From NCBI RefSeq assembly GCF_001411495.1, contig NZ_CP012982.1:806001-870000 (forward strand): a stretch of DNA of 64,000 nucleotides, in the 5' to 3' direction. The notes beneath the pieces were generated by a model. That model was given only the letters and a program-made list of their open reading frames with translations, searched no databases and was not told the DNA's origin. The stretch comes from Burkholderia cepacia ATCC 25416 (GTDB lineage: Bacteria > Pseudomonadota > Gammaproteobacteria > Burkholderiales > Burkholderiaceae). The position numbers and the translations under genes are program-made. Shown piece after piece: positions 27,001 through 35,389 of the stretch (positions are counted from its first letter, which is position 1; each line of letters begins with the position of its first letter).

Positions 27001-28125
27001 TCAGAACTTCTGGCGGATGCCGACCACCACCGCCACCTGCGACGTCGTCGTCGACGCGCTGTCGGTGCCGTCGATCCATGCCTGGCCGACACCCGACGAC
27101 GCCTTCTGGTAGAAGCCGTTCACGTACACGTCGGTGCGCTTGGACAGCAGGTACTGCAAGCCGGCCGATACCTGGTGGTAATGGCCGCTTTCGCCGGCGC
27201 GCGCGACCTGCGTATAGGTGTAGCCGGCCGCCGCCATCAGCGCGGGCGTGACCATGTAGCGCAGGCTGCCTTCGTAGTTGTTGAAACGCAGCGCGCCGCC
27301 CGTCGCCTGGCCGAAGTTCGAGCCCGTGTACAGCAGGCCGAGCGTTGCCGGCCCGATCGCGTAGCTGCCGCCCGCCCCCCAGATCTGCTGGCGGATCGCG
27401 CTCCCGAGGCGCACACCGAACACCGATGCCGACGCCGGATAGTAGTTATCCGAAGCAACTGCGCCGCTCGCGCTGACCGCCGGATGGTTCACGCGCGCAT
27501 ACGCGGCGCCCGCGTTGAGTGGCCCGTTCACGTACGTGACGCCCGCGCTCCAGCTGTTGTCGTTCGCGAAGCCGGTCGAGTTCGAGAAGCCGTACACGAG
27601 GTTCGCCTGCAGGCCCGCGATCGTCGGCGACACGTACTTCACCGCGTTGTTGAGACGGAACGTGTTGTTGATGTCGTCGTTGTCGAACGGGTGCGTCGAG
27701 TACTGCGCAAGGAAGCTGCTCATCTGCAGCGAACCGAGGATGTCCTGCGTCGAGTTGTACTGGCGGCCGAGCGTCACCGCGCCCCAGTTCGCGCCGCTCA
27801 GGCCGACCCACGCCGAGCGCCCGAACATCCGGCCGCCCTGCCCGAGCGCGCCGTTCGCGACGTTGAAGCCGTTCTCGAGGCGGAAGTTCGCCTTCAGGCC
27901 GCCGCCGAGATCCTCGGAGCCGATCAAGCCCCAGCGCGGCCCCGATTCGTTGCCGCCCGTGAACTGCCACAGCGAATGGCCCTTCGCGTTGTTCGTGTAG
28001 GTCACGCCCGCGTCGACGATCCCGTACAGCGTCACCGTCGACTGCGCGTGCGCGGCGCCGACGAGCAGCATTGCGATCGCGGCGCCCGTCGCCACCCCCG
28101 TCTTCCCACCCTTCATTCGCACCAT
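27001..28125 (-). CDS. Gram-negative porin (OmpC/OpcP-like general porin)
   Basis: A 374-residue outer-membrane porin of the Burkholderiales general-porin type. A signal peptide (ending in VGAAHAQS) is followed by VTLYGIVDAGVTYTN, the standard first strand. Later come GLIGSEDLGGGLKANFRLENGF and FGRSAWVGLSG, and a C-terminal Phe (RQKF) recognised by the BAM complex. It should form a 16-stranded trimeric channel. The frame extends to 28188; Met at 28125 lies behind GAGGAG and gives a normal signal peptide, and 28116 is an alternative. It is codirectional with and upstream of the DUF3311/SSS genes, so it may supply substrate across the outer membrane. Confidence 0.9.
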   Translation of the reverse strand: MVRMKGGKTGVATGAAIAMLLVGAAHAQSTVTLYGIVDAGVTYTNNAKGHSLWQFTGGNESGPRWGLIGSEDLGGGLKANFRLENGFNVANGALGQGGRMFGRSAWVGLSGANWGAVTLGRQYNSTQDILGSLQMSSFLAQYSTHPFDNDDINNTFRLNNAVKYVSPTIAGLQANLVYGFSNSTGFANDNSWSAGVTYVNGPLNAGAAYARVNHPAVSASGAVASDNYYPASASVFGVRLGSAIRQQIWGAGGSYAIGPATLGLLYTGSNFGQATGGALRFNNYEGSLRYMVTPALMAAAGYTYTQVARAGESGHYHQVSAGLQYLLSKRTDVYVNGFYQKASSGVGQAWIDGTDSASTTTSQVAVVVGIRQKF

Positions 28126-28428
28126 CTCCGTCATCTCCTCTCCAAACCTGCTCATCGATGTTGTGTTTTGTTGGTCCTGCCCATGCATCCTGACCGGGTT
28201 GTATAGACAGTCGCTGGATGGTATCCAGCCGCAATCACATCAAGAAATGAAATGTTCAACTGGCCGGCAGTTGAAAATCGAATGAGAGGCGATGGAGGGG
28301 AAATGAGCGGGGGTCGCGCGACCCCGCAAGGGAAACGAAAGCACGCAGGCCCGCTGGACGCGGTACGTTTTGATCGGACGTGAATGGCTTGCGTAAGCAA
28401 GCTGACGAAACGGCGACGCGCGAGGCGG
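28126..28428. other. Intergenic region between porin and IclR gene
   Basis: This 303-bp stretch contains three dyads. GCTGGAT/ATCCAGC at 28213-28229 has a 3-bp spacer and is a candidate operator just upstream of the porin. TTCAACTG/CAGTTGAA is at 28255-28275. A perfect 16-bp palindrome with half GGGGTCGC is at 28310-28325. The latter two probably terminate the IclR transcript that runs into this region. No gene is supported. Confidence 0.5.
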
Positions 28429-29316
28429 CTATACGGTTTTCCCTGACAGCCCGTGCATCGGCCGCCGCAACGCGGCATCGAACGGATTGGTACGTGGCCC
28501 GATCGCGTCGGCCTGGCGCCGCAGCAGTTCGACGACCATCGGCATCCGGTCGTCACCGAGGCGTGACGCGAGCGTGCCGACGCTCAACGCGCCGACCGGA
28601 TAGCCAGTGCGATCGAGGATCGGCACCGCGACACCGGCCATCCCGTCGAGCACGCCGCTGTTGCGGCCCGCGTAGCCGAGCTGCCGCACGCGTTCGATCT
28701 CGGTACGCAGGTACACCTCGTCGAGCACACCGTAGCCGCGAATGCGCGGCACGTTGAAGCGGATCACTTCCTCGCGTTCGGCTTCCGGCAGGAACGCGAG
28801 GATCGCAAGGCTGCCTTGTCCGACACCGAGCGCGATGCGGCCGCCGATGTCACCGGTAAACGAACGGATCGGAAACGGCCCTTCGCACAGGTCGAGACAC
28901 ACGGCGTCGAAGCCGCTCTTCACCAGCAGGAAGATGGTCTCGCCGAGGCTTGCGCACAGCCTCAGCAGCGCGGGACGGCACAACGTGCGCATGCTGCTCG
29001 GGTTGCCGGCCTGCGCGGCGAGCGCGAAGAAATCGACACTCAGGCGGTACAGCTTCGACTGCTCGTCCTGTTCGACCATCCCTTCCGCGATCAGCGATTG
29101 CAGGATCCGGTGCGCGGTGCCCTGCGTGAGGCCGACGGCCTTTGCCAGATGCGTGACGCGCACGCCGTCCTGCTGCATGCCGGCCAGCGCGCGCAGGATC
29201 GCGAACGCGCGCTGCAGCATGCCGGTGCCCGGTGCGCCGGCCGCATCGACGGCGTCCTCGTCCGGGCGCGGCGCGCGTGCGACCGGCGACGTTCCGGTCG
29301 AATGGGATTCCTGCAT
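28429..29316 (-). CDS. IclR-family transcriptional regulator
   Basis: A 295-residue IclR-type regulator. The N-terminal winged helix-turn-helix comprises MLQRAFAILRAL, VTHLAKAVGLTQGTAHRILQSL and YRLSVDFFAL. The C-terminal effector domain includes GETIFLLVKSGFDAVCLDL, IGGRIALGVGQGSLAIL and NSGVLDGMAGVAVPILD, matching the family consensus. The frame extends to 29448, but the ATG at 29316 follows GAGGAG by seven bases and removes a non-conserved leader. It is divergent from the ABC/dehydrogenase operon at 29611, which it most likely controls; repeated motifs in the intervening region are good operator candidates. Confidence 0.92.
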   Translation of the reverse strand: MQESHSTGTSPVARAPRPDEDAVDAAGAPGTGMLQRAFAILRALAGMQQDGVRVTHLAKAVGLTQGTAHRILQSLIAEGMVEQDEQSKLYRLSVDFFALAAQAGNPSSMRTLCRPALLRLCASLGETIFLLVKSGFDAVCLDLCEGPFPIRSFTGDIGGRIALGVGQGSLAILAFLPEAEREEVIRFNVPRIRGYGVLDEVYLRTEIERVRQLGYAGRNSGVLDGMAGVAVPILDRTGYPVGALSVGTLASRLGDDRMPMVVELLRRQADAIGPRTNPFDAALRRPMHGLSGKTV

Positions 29317-29337
29317 GCCGGCTCTCCTCGATGATTT

Positions 29338-29509
29338 CATTGAACGGAATACGGTAGCCGCCATTGTCGTCCCGCCGAAATTCCACGGGCATCCGGGTGT
29401 GCACGGGATTGACGCGTGCATTTCGCGGCTCGACCACGCCTCATTCAACGGAACGATCCGCCCGCGATTTCACCAACCGTTCCGGTCAATGGAATTTTTC
29501 CGAAATTCC
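29338..29509. promoter_or_regulatory. Candidate IclR operator cluster
   Basis: Three copies of one 12-bp motif occur between the divergent IclR and ABC genes: CATTGAACGGAA at 29338, CATTCAACGGAA at 29442, and TTCCGGTCAATG (same motif, opposite strand) at 29480. A separate inverted repeat, GGAATTT/AAATTCC, follows at 29491-29509. Such an arrangement fits binding of a dimeric or tetrameric regulator. Confidence 0.6.
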
Positions 29510-29531
29510 TCCCGTTCATCAGAATTCGAAA

Positions 29532-29561
29532 TTGACGCGCCGAAATATGGCTGGCTAGAGT
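29532..29561 (+). promoter_or_regulatory. Putative sigma-70 promoter of the ABC/dehydrogenase operon
   Basis: TTGACG at 29532 and TAGAGT at 29556 are separated by 18 bp and lie about 50 bp before the ATPase start codon, just downstream of the candidate IclR sites. Confidence 0.55.
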
Positions 29562-29610
29562 CCGCCACATCGGTACACCGGCCACGCGGTGTGCGAACCC
29601 GGAGCTTCCC

Positions 29611-30693
29611 ATGTCGTTTCTCACGCTTACGGATCTGACGAAAACCTTCGGCGAGCTCACCGCCGTCGCCGACGTCAACCTGTCGGTCGAACAAGGCGAA
29701 TTCGTGTCGCTGCTCGGGCCGTCCGGCTGCGGCAAGACCACCACGCTGCAGATGATCGCGGGCTTCGTCGACGTCACGCGCGGCCGCATCGCGCTCGACG
29801 GGCAGGACATCACGCACCTGAAGCCGAACCGGCGCGGGCTCGGCATCGTGTTCCAGAGCTATGCGCTGTTTCCGCACATGAGCGTCGCCGAGAACGTCGG
29901 CTTCGGCCTCGACATGCGCGGCGTCGACAAGGCCGAGCGTGCCGAGCGCATCCGCGCGGCCCTCGCGCTCGTGCGTCTCGACGCGCTCGCGCCTCGCTTC
30001 CCGCGCGAGCTGTCGGGCGGCCAGCGGCAGCGCGTCGCGATCGCGCGCGCGGTCGTGATCGAGCCGCCGGTGCTGCTGCTCGACGAACCGATGTCGAACC
30101 TCGACGCGAAGCTGCGCGAGGACATGCAGTTCGAGCTGCGCGCGATCCAGCGCAAGATCGGAACGACGACGATCATGGTCACGCACGATCAGTCGGAAGC
30201 GCTGTCGATCAGCGATCGCGTGGTCGTGATGGAAGCCGGCCGCATCACGCAGACCGATACGCCGTATCGCGCGTACGAGCGCCCGGAGAACCGTTTCGTG
30301 TCGCAGTTCATCGGCAAGGCGAACCTGCTGCCCGGCACGATCGTCGCGCACGACGGCGATGCGATCCGCATCGACCTCGGTCACGATCTCGCCGAGACCG
30401 GCCGCACCGCGCATCTGCCGCCGCGCGAGCGCGACGTGCGCGTGGGCGATGCGGTGTCGGTCTGCATCCGCCCCGAAAAGCTGCGGCTCTGCGCGCCCGA
30501 CGCGGGCCGCTTCGCCGCGACCGTCACGAGCCGCTTCTTCCTCGGCAGCCAGTGGCTGTACCGCGTCGACAGCGCGCTCGGCGAAGTGCTCGTGTGCTGC
30601 CAGAACGAAGGGGCGGAGCCGCTCGCGGAAGGCGCGCCGGTCGGGATCGACTGGCACAGCGACGCGGTGCGCGTGATGCGCCGGGAGGCCTGA
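29611..30693 (+). CDS. ABC transporter ATPase, PotA-like (polyamine/opine uptake family)
   Basis: A 360-residue ATP-binding subunit. It has Walker A GPSGCGKTTT (about 38-47), signature LSGGQRQRVAIARA, Walker B VLLLDEPMSNLDAKLRE, the switch His in VTHDQSEALS, and a C-terminal TOBE-like domain (VSVCIRPEKLRL ... FFLGSQWLYRV). It matches the PotA/Fe3+/spermidine-putrescine class. It energises import with the two permeases that follow directly (1-bp gap, then ATGA overlap) and the binding protein encoded at 35386. It opens an operon of at least seven genes under the divergent IclR regulator. Confidence 0.93.
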   Translation: MSFLTLTDLTKTFGELTAVADVNLSVEQGEFVSLLGPSGCGKTTTLQMIAGFVDVTRGRIALDGQDITHLKPNRRGLGIVFQSYALFPHMSVAENVGFGLDMRGVDKAERAERIRAALALVRLDALAPRFPRELSGGQRQRVAIARAVVIEPPVLLLDEPMSNLDAKLREDMQFELRAIQRKIGTTTIMVTHDQSEALSISDRVVVMEAGRITQTDTPYRAYERPENRFVSQFIGKANLLPGTIVAHDGDAIRIDLGHDLAETGRTAHLPPRERDVRVGDAVSVCIRPEKLRLCAPDAGRFAATVTSRFFLGSQWLYRVDSALGEVLVCCQNEGAEPLAEGAPVGIDWHSDAVRVMRREA

Positions 30694-31677
30694 ATGGGAC
30701 AGCCTACCCGTCCGCTCCCGACCGACGGCGCGCCGGCCGCGCTCGCCCGCCCGGTCGCGGTTTCCGCTGACGCCGCACCGGCACGCGCCGCCGCCGCGCA
30801 CACGATGCGCGCGACGTGGCGCGCGCATGCGCCGCTGTGGCTGATGTGCGCGCCCGCGTTCGCGCTGTTTGCCGCGCTCGTGCTCGTGCCGCTCGCGATG
30901 ACGTTCATGCTGACGTTCTACCGCTTCGATCCGGCCACCGGCCCGATCGCCGCGTTCCAGTTCGGCAACTACGCGGAAGTGCTCGGCTCGTCGTACTTCC
31001 ACACGATCTTCGCGCGCACGTTCGGCATCGCCGCGCTGACCACCGCGATCTGCGTCGCGATCGGCACGCCGGAGGCGTACGTGCTGTCGAAAATGCGTGA
31101 CCCGTGGCGCTCGCTGTTCCTGCTCGCGATCCTCGCGCCGCTGCTGGTGTCGGTCGTCGTGCGCGCGTTCGGTTGGAGCATGTTGCTGAACACGAGCGGG
31201 CTCGTGAACCAGGCGCTCGGGCTCGTCGGCCTCGGGCCGTACAAGCTCGAATACACGACCTTCGCGATCGTGATCGCGCTGGTGCACGTGATGCTGCCGT
31301 TCATGGTGATCCCGGTGTGGACCGCGCTGCAGCGGCTCGATCCGCAGACCGAGCATGCGGCGCTGTCGCTCGGCGCATCGCCGTTCACGACGCTGCGCCG
31401 CATCGTGCTGCCGCAGTTGATGCCGGGCGTACTGTCGGGCAGCCTGATGGTGTTCGGGCTGTCGGCGAGCGCGTTCGCGATTCCGGGCCTGCTCGGCGGA
31501 CGCCGGCTGAAGGTCGCGGCCACGGCCGTCTACGACGAATTCCTCGGCTCGCTGAACTGGCCGCTCGGCGCGACGATCGCCGTGCTGCTGCTGGTCGCGA
31601 ACCTCGTCGTGATGCTCACTTACTACCGCGTGCTCGAACGCCGCTACGCGCGCAGCCTCGGAGGCGCATCGCGATGA
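30694..31677 (+). CDS. ABC transporter permease, PotB-like
   Basis: A 327-residue inner-membrane permease with about six helices. The first is LWLMCAPAFALFAALVLVPLAMTFML, and the EAA-type cytoplasmic loop is EHAALSLGASPFTTLRRIVLPQLMPGVLSG, the contact point with the ATPase. It belongs to the spermidine/putrescine-type permease family. An extended cytoplasmic N-terminus of ~45 residues is Ala/Pro-rich. It begins immediately after the ATPase stop and overlaps the next permease by ATGA. Confidence 0.93.
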   Translation: MGQPTRPLPTDGAPAALARPVAVSADAAPARAAAAHTMRATWRAHAPLWLMCAPAFALFAALVLVPLAMTFMLTFYRFDPATGPIAAFQFGNYAEVLGSSYFHTIFARTFGIAALTTAICVAIGTPEAYVLSKMRDPWRSLFLLAILAPLLVSVVVRAFGWSMLLNTSGLVNQALGLVGLGPYKLEYTTFAIVIALVHVMLPFMVIPVWTALQRLDPQTEHAALSLGASPFTTLRRIVLPQLMPGVLSGSLMVFGLSASAFAIPGLLGGRRLKVAATAVYDEFLGSLNWPLGATIAVLLLVANLVVMLTYYRVLERRYARSLGGASR

Positions 31678-32468
31678 GAAAGAACGGCCCCTTTGCCCTC
31701 GCCTTCCACACGCTCGTGATCCTGTTCGTGCTCGCGCCGCTCGTGATCGTCGTGCTCGTCGCGTTCACGCCCGACGAAACGCTGACACTGCCGACACACG
31801 GGTTGTCGCTGCGCTGGTTCCGCGCGATCCTCGACTATCCCGACTTCGTCACCGCGTTCTTCAACAGCGTGAAGCTCGCGTTCGCGTCGGCGACGCTGTC
31901 GCTCGCGATCGCGCTGCCGGCGGGCCTCGCCATCGGCCGCGCGACGTTTCCCGGCCGCGCTTTCCTGAACGGGCTGCTGCTGTCGCCGCTCGTGATTCCC
32001 GGCCTCGTGCTCGGCATCGCGCTGCTGCGCTTCTTCGCGCTGATCGGCGCGACCGGCTCGTTCGCATGGCTCGTGCTCGCGCACATGGTCGTCATCACGC
32101 CGTTCGTGATGCGGCTCGTGCTCGCATCCGTCGCGGGCCTCGACCGCAGCATCGAGCAAGCCGCATGCTCGCTCGGCGCGGACCCGTGGACGACCTTCCG
32201 CCGCATCACGCTGCCGATGATCGTGCCCGGCATCACCGGCGGCTGGCTGCTCGCGTTCATCAACAGCTTCGACGAACTGACGATGTCGATCTTCGTCACG
32301 TCGCCGCAGACGGTCACGCTGCCGGTGCGCATGTACATGTATGCGACCGAGTCGATCGACCCGATGATGGCGTCGGTGTCCGCGCTCGTCATCTTCATCA
32401 CCGCCGGCGCGATGCTGCTGCTCGATCGCGTGTACGGCCTGAACCGCATCCTGATCGGCCAACACTGA
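31674..32468 (+). CDS. ABC transporter permease, PotC-like
   Basis: The second permease subunit, with 264 residues and six predicted helices. Its EAA loop is EQAACSLGADPWTTFRRITLPMIVPGI. The family segment FINSFDELTMSIFVTSPQTVTLPVRMY is characteristic of PotC-type permeases. The start at 31674 forms an ATGA overlap with the first permease. Its stop overlaps the ATG of the ferredoxin-like gene at 32468, so import and oxidation genes are translationally coupled. Confidence 0.93.
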   Translation: MRKNGPFALAFHTLVILFVLAPLVIVVLVAFTPDETLTLPTHGLSLRWFRAILDYPDFVTAFFNSVKLAFASATLSLAIALPAGLAIGRATFPGRAFLNGLLLSPLVIPGLVLGIALLRFFALIGATGSFAWLVLAHMVVITPFVMRLVLASVAGLDRSIEQAACSLGADPWTTFRRITLPMIVPGITGGWLLAFINSFDELTMSIFVTSPQTVTLPVRMYMYATESIDPMMASVSALVIFITAGAMLLLDRVYGLNRILIGQH

Positions 32469-32815
32469 TGACGACTTCCGTTTCCCGTTCCACCGGCATC
32501 CCGGACGACGGCGCGCAGTTCGTGCGCGTCGCCGAACGCGAACGTGCCGCCGTCGCGTTCACGCTGGACGGCCGCCCCGCGCTCGCGCTCGCCGGCGACA
32601 CCGTGCTCACCGCGATCCTCGTTGCGCAGCGCCGCGTGCGCGTGAGCGAATTCAGCGGCCAGCCGCGCGCGGGCTTCTGCCTGATCGGCGCGTGCCAGGA
32701 CTGCTGGGTGCGCACCGAAACCGGTGCGCGCGTGCGCGCATGCTCGACGCCGATCGCCGAAGGCATGCGGATTCTCACGTCCGCCCGGCCGGCCGCGACC
32801 GGAGACGCATCGTGA
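32468..32815 (+). CDS. (2Fe-2S)-binding small subunit of opine-oxidase-like dehydrogenase
   Basis: A 115-residue protein with a plant-type [2Fe-2S] fold. It has FCLIGACQDCWVRTETG with Cys spaced as CxxxxCxxC, and a fourth Cys in VRACSTPI. The same small subunit occurs in hydrogen-cyanide synthase, opine oxidase and D-hydroxyproline dehydrogenase complexes (HcnA-like), where it passes electrons between flavin subunits. It overlaps the upstream permease stop and the downstream flavoprotein start (GTGA at 32812), so the three dehydrogenase parts are made together. Confidence 0.88.
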   Translation: MTTSVSRSTGIPDDGAQFVRVAERERAAVAFTLDGRPALALAGDTVLTAILVAQRRVRVSEFSGQPRAGFCLIGACQDCWVRTETGARVRACSTPIAEGMRILTSARPAATGDAS

Positions 32816-34245
32816 TCGCCGCACTGCAACCGGTGATCGTCGGCGCGGGGCCGGCCGGCGTACGCGCGGCCGAAGCGCTGGTCGACGCGGGGCTGCGCCC
32901 GGTCGTGATCGACGAGAACGCGCGCTGGGGCGGACAGATCTACCGGCAGCCGCCGGCCGACGGCGCCTTCGCGCGCGGCAAGCGCACGCTGTACGGCTTC
33001 GAGGCCGCGAAGGCCGACGCCGTGCACCGGACGATGGCCGCGCTGCTGCCGCATGTCGACTACCGGCCGAATACGCTTGCCTGGTCATGCGGTGCGGGCC
33101 GCATCGACACGCTGCAGGATGGCCGCGAAGTGACGGTGCCCTACTCGCACCTGATCATTGCGAGCGGCGCGACCGACCGCCTGTTGCCCGTGCCGGGCTG
33201 GACGCTCGCGGGCGTCTATACGCTCGGCGGCGCGCAAGTGGCGCTGAAGGCGCAGGGCTGCGCGATCGGCCGGCGCATCGTGTTCGCGGGCACGGGCCCG
33301 CTGCTTTACCTCGTCGCTTACCAGTATGCGAAGGCCGGCGCGCGGGTCGCGGCCGTGCTCGACACGAGCCCGCTGCGCCGCCAGGCCGCTGCCGCGCCCG
33401 CGCTGCTGCGCATGCCGTCGACCTTCGCGAAGGGGCTCTATTACATCGGCTGGCTGCGCGCGCACGGCGTCGCGATCGAAACGGGCGTCACGCTCGAGCG
33501 CGTGCTCGGCGACCCGCACGTGACGGGAATCGCATGGCGCGCCGCCGGTGACGGCGCACCGCCGCTCCTGCTCGACTGCGACGCGCTCGGTCTCGGCTTC
33601 GGCCTGCGCTCCGAAACGCAGCTGGCCGATCTCGCCGGCTGCCGGTTCGGGTTCGACCCGCTCAACCGCGCATGGCTGCCCGAGCGCGACGCGGCCGGCC
33701 GTACGTCGGTGCGCGGCCTCTACGTCGCCGGCGACGGCGCGGGCATCGCGGGCGCCGACGCGGCCGAGGCATCGGGCCGGCGCGCGGCACTCGCGTTGCT
33801 CGACGACGCCGGCATCGCGTCGCCCGCGCCCGCCGGCAAACCCGACGGGGCGACGCTCGAACGCACGCTCGCGCGCGTCGGCGCATTCCGGGCGGGCCTC
33901 GAAGCGGCGTTCGCGCCGCCGGTCGAGCAGGCCGCACGCTGCGCGGACGACACGATCGTGTGCCGCTGCGAGGAGGTCGATGCAGGGACGCTGCGCCGCT
34001 GCGTCCGCGACGGCGCGGCAACCGAGCTGAACCGGCTGAAGGCGCTGACGCGCGTCGGAATGGGCCGCTGCCAGGGCCGCATGTGCGGCGACGCGGCCGC
34101 GCTCTTGCTGGCCGCCGAAACCGGTCGCCCGCTCGCCGACGTCGGCCGGTTGCGTGCGCAACCGCCCGTGAAGCCGTTCCCGATCTCGGCCGCGCTGGCG
34201 GGCGACGATGTCGCGGCGATTCCCGACGAGGCACGCGATGAATGA
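32812..34245 (+). CDS. FAD/NAD(P)-binding subunit of opine-oxidase-like dehydrogenase (HcnB/OoxA-like)
   Basis: A 477-residue flavoprotein. It has the N-terminal dinucleotide site VIVGAGPAGVRAAEALVDAG, a second Rossmann motif GRRIVFAGTGPLLYLVAYQYAKAG, and a C-terminal BFD-like cluster domain with CRCEEVDAGTLRRC and GMGRCQGRMCG. This is the alpha subunit layout of opine oxidases, D-hydroxyproline dehydrogenase and hydrogen cyanide synthase. The GTG start at 32812 overlaps the [2Fe-2S] gene stop; the open frame upstream overlaps that gene and is not used. It is expected to act with the small subunit and the DAO-type partner at 34238. Confidence 0.9.
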   Translation: MIAALQPVIVGAGPAGVRAAEALVDAGLRPVVIDENARWGGQIYRQPPADGAFARGKRTLYGFEAAKADAVHRTMAALLPHVDYRPNTLAWSCGAGRIDTLQDGREVTVPYSHLIIASGATDRLLPVPGWTLAGVYTLGGAQVALKAQGCAIGRRIVFAGTGPLLYLVAYQYAKAGARVAAVLDTSPLRRQAAAAPALLRMPSTFAKGLYYIGWLRAHGVAIETGVTLERVLGDPHVTGIAWRAAGDGAPPLLLDCDALGLGFGLRSETQLADLAGCRFGFDPLNRAWLPERDAAGRTSVRGLYVAGDGAGIAGADAAEASGRRAALALLDDAGIASPAPAGKPDGATLERTLARVGAFRAGLEAAFAPPVEQAARCADDTIVCRCEEVDAGTLRRCVRDGAATELNRLKALTRVGMGRCQGRMCGDAAALLLAAETGRPLADVGRLRAQPPVKPFPISAALAGDDVAAIPDEARDE

Positions 34246-35389
34246 GACCCGGCATTACGACGTCGCGATCGTCGGCGGCGGCCTCGTCGGCGCGTCGGCC
34301 GCACTCGCGCTGACGCGACGCGGCTTGCGCACCGGGCTGTTCGAGCGGCGCGATTGCGGTGCGCAGGCGAGCGGCGTGAACTACGGTGGCGTGCGCTGCC
34401 AGGGCCGGCCCGCCGAGCAGCTGCCGCTCGCGCTGCGTGCGCGGCGCATCTGGGATCGCCTGCCCGAACTGATCGGCATCGACGGCGAATTCGTCGTGTC
34501 GGGCCACCTGCGGCTCGCGCGCAGCGACGCCGATCTCGACGCGCTCGATGCCTACGCGACGCTCGCCGGCGAATACGGTCTGCCGCTGCAGGTGATGCGC
34601 GGCGATGCGTTCCGGCGCCGCTACCCGTGGCTCGGCCGTGCGGCGCTCGGCGGCTCGCTGTGCGAGACCGACGGTCACGCCAACCCGCGCCTCGTGTCGC
34701 CCGCGTTCGCGCGCGCGGCCCGCGCGGCGGGCGCGGACGTGTTCGAGCACACCCCCGTCGACGACGTTCACCACGACGGCACGCGCTTTCACTTTCAGGC
34801 AGGCGGCCGCGCCTGCACCGCGACGTGGCTGATCAACTCGGCCGGCGCGTGGGCGAACACGATCGCCGAACGCTTCGGCGAAGCCGTGCCGATGGAGCCG
34901 ATCTACCCGAACATGTGGGTGACCGAACCGCTGCCGCCGTTCATCACGCACAACCTCGGCGTGTACGGCGGCGGCGTGTATGCGCGGCAAGTCGCGCGCG
35001 GCAACTGCGTGATCGGCGGCGGGCGCGGCCGCGGCGACGGCGAATTCGGCCAGCCGTCGGTCGATACGACGCGCGCGGTGATGCGCGATGCCTGCGCGCT
35101 GCTGCCTGCGCTGCGTGACGCACTGCTGATCCGCACGTGGAGCGGCGTCGAAGGCTGCACGCCCGACCACAACCCGATCATCGGCGCGAGCCGCACGACG
35201 CCGCGCCTGCTTCATGCGTTCGGCTTTTCCGGTGGCGGCTTCCTGCTCGCGCCGGGCGTCGGCGACGTGCTCGCCGATCTCGTCACGACCGGCGAAACCG
35301 CCACCCCGCTCGATGCATTCTCGATCGGCCGCTTCTTCCGCGAAGCCGAGCCGACCGCCCCTTTCCGTCAAGAGGAGACCCACAAATGA
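34238..35389 (+). CDS. DAO-family FAD-dependent amine oxidoreductase (HcnC/OoxB-like catalytic subunit)
   Basis: A 383-residue D-amino-acid-oxidase-fold enzyme. It has the FAD motif DVAIVGGGLVGASAALALTRRG, the middle segment TWLINSAGAWANTIAERFGE, and the C-terminal GVEGCTPDHNPIIGAS followed by FGFSGGGFLLAPGVGD. In the three-subunit family this is the catalytic beta subunit that oxidises a C-N bond, for example in opines or hydroxyproline. It overlaps the alpha subunit by 8 bp, and its stop overlaps the ATG of the ABC binding protein. The exact substrate is unknown. Confidence 0.9.
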   Translation: MNETRHYDVAIVGGGLVGASAALALTRRGLRTGLFERRDCGAQASGVNYGGVRCQGRPAEQLPLALRARRIWDRLPELIGIDGEFVVSGHLRLARSDADLDALDAYATLAGEYGLPLQVMRGDAFRRRYPWLGRAALGGSLCETDGHANPRLVSPAFARAARAAGADVFEHTPVDDVHHDGTRFHFQAGGRACTATWLINSAGAWANTIAERFGEAVPMEPIYPNMWVTEPLPPFITHNLGVYGGGVYARQVARGNCVIGGGRGRGDGEFGQPSVDTTRAVMRDACALLPALRDALLIRTWSGVEGCTPDHNPIIGASRTTPRLLHAFGFSGGGFLLAPGVGDVLADLVTTGETATPLDAFSIGRFFREAEPTAPFRQEETHK

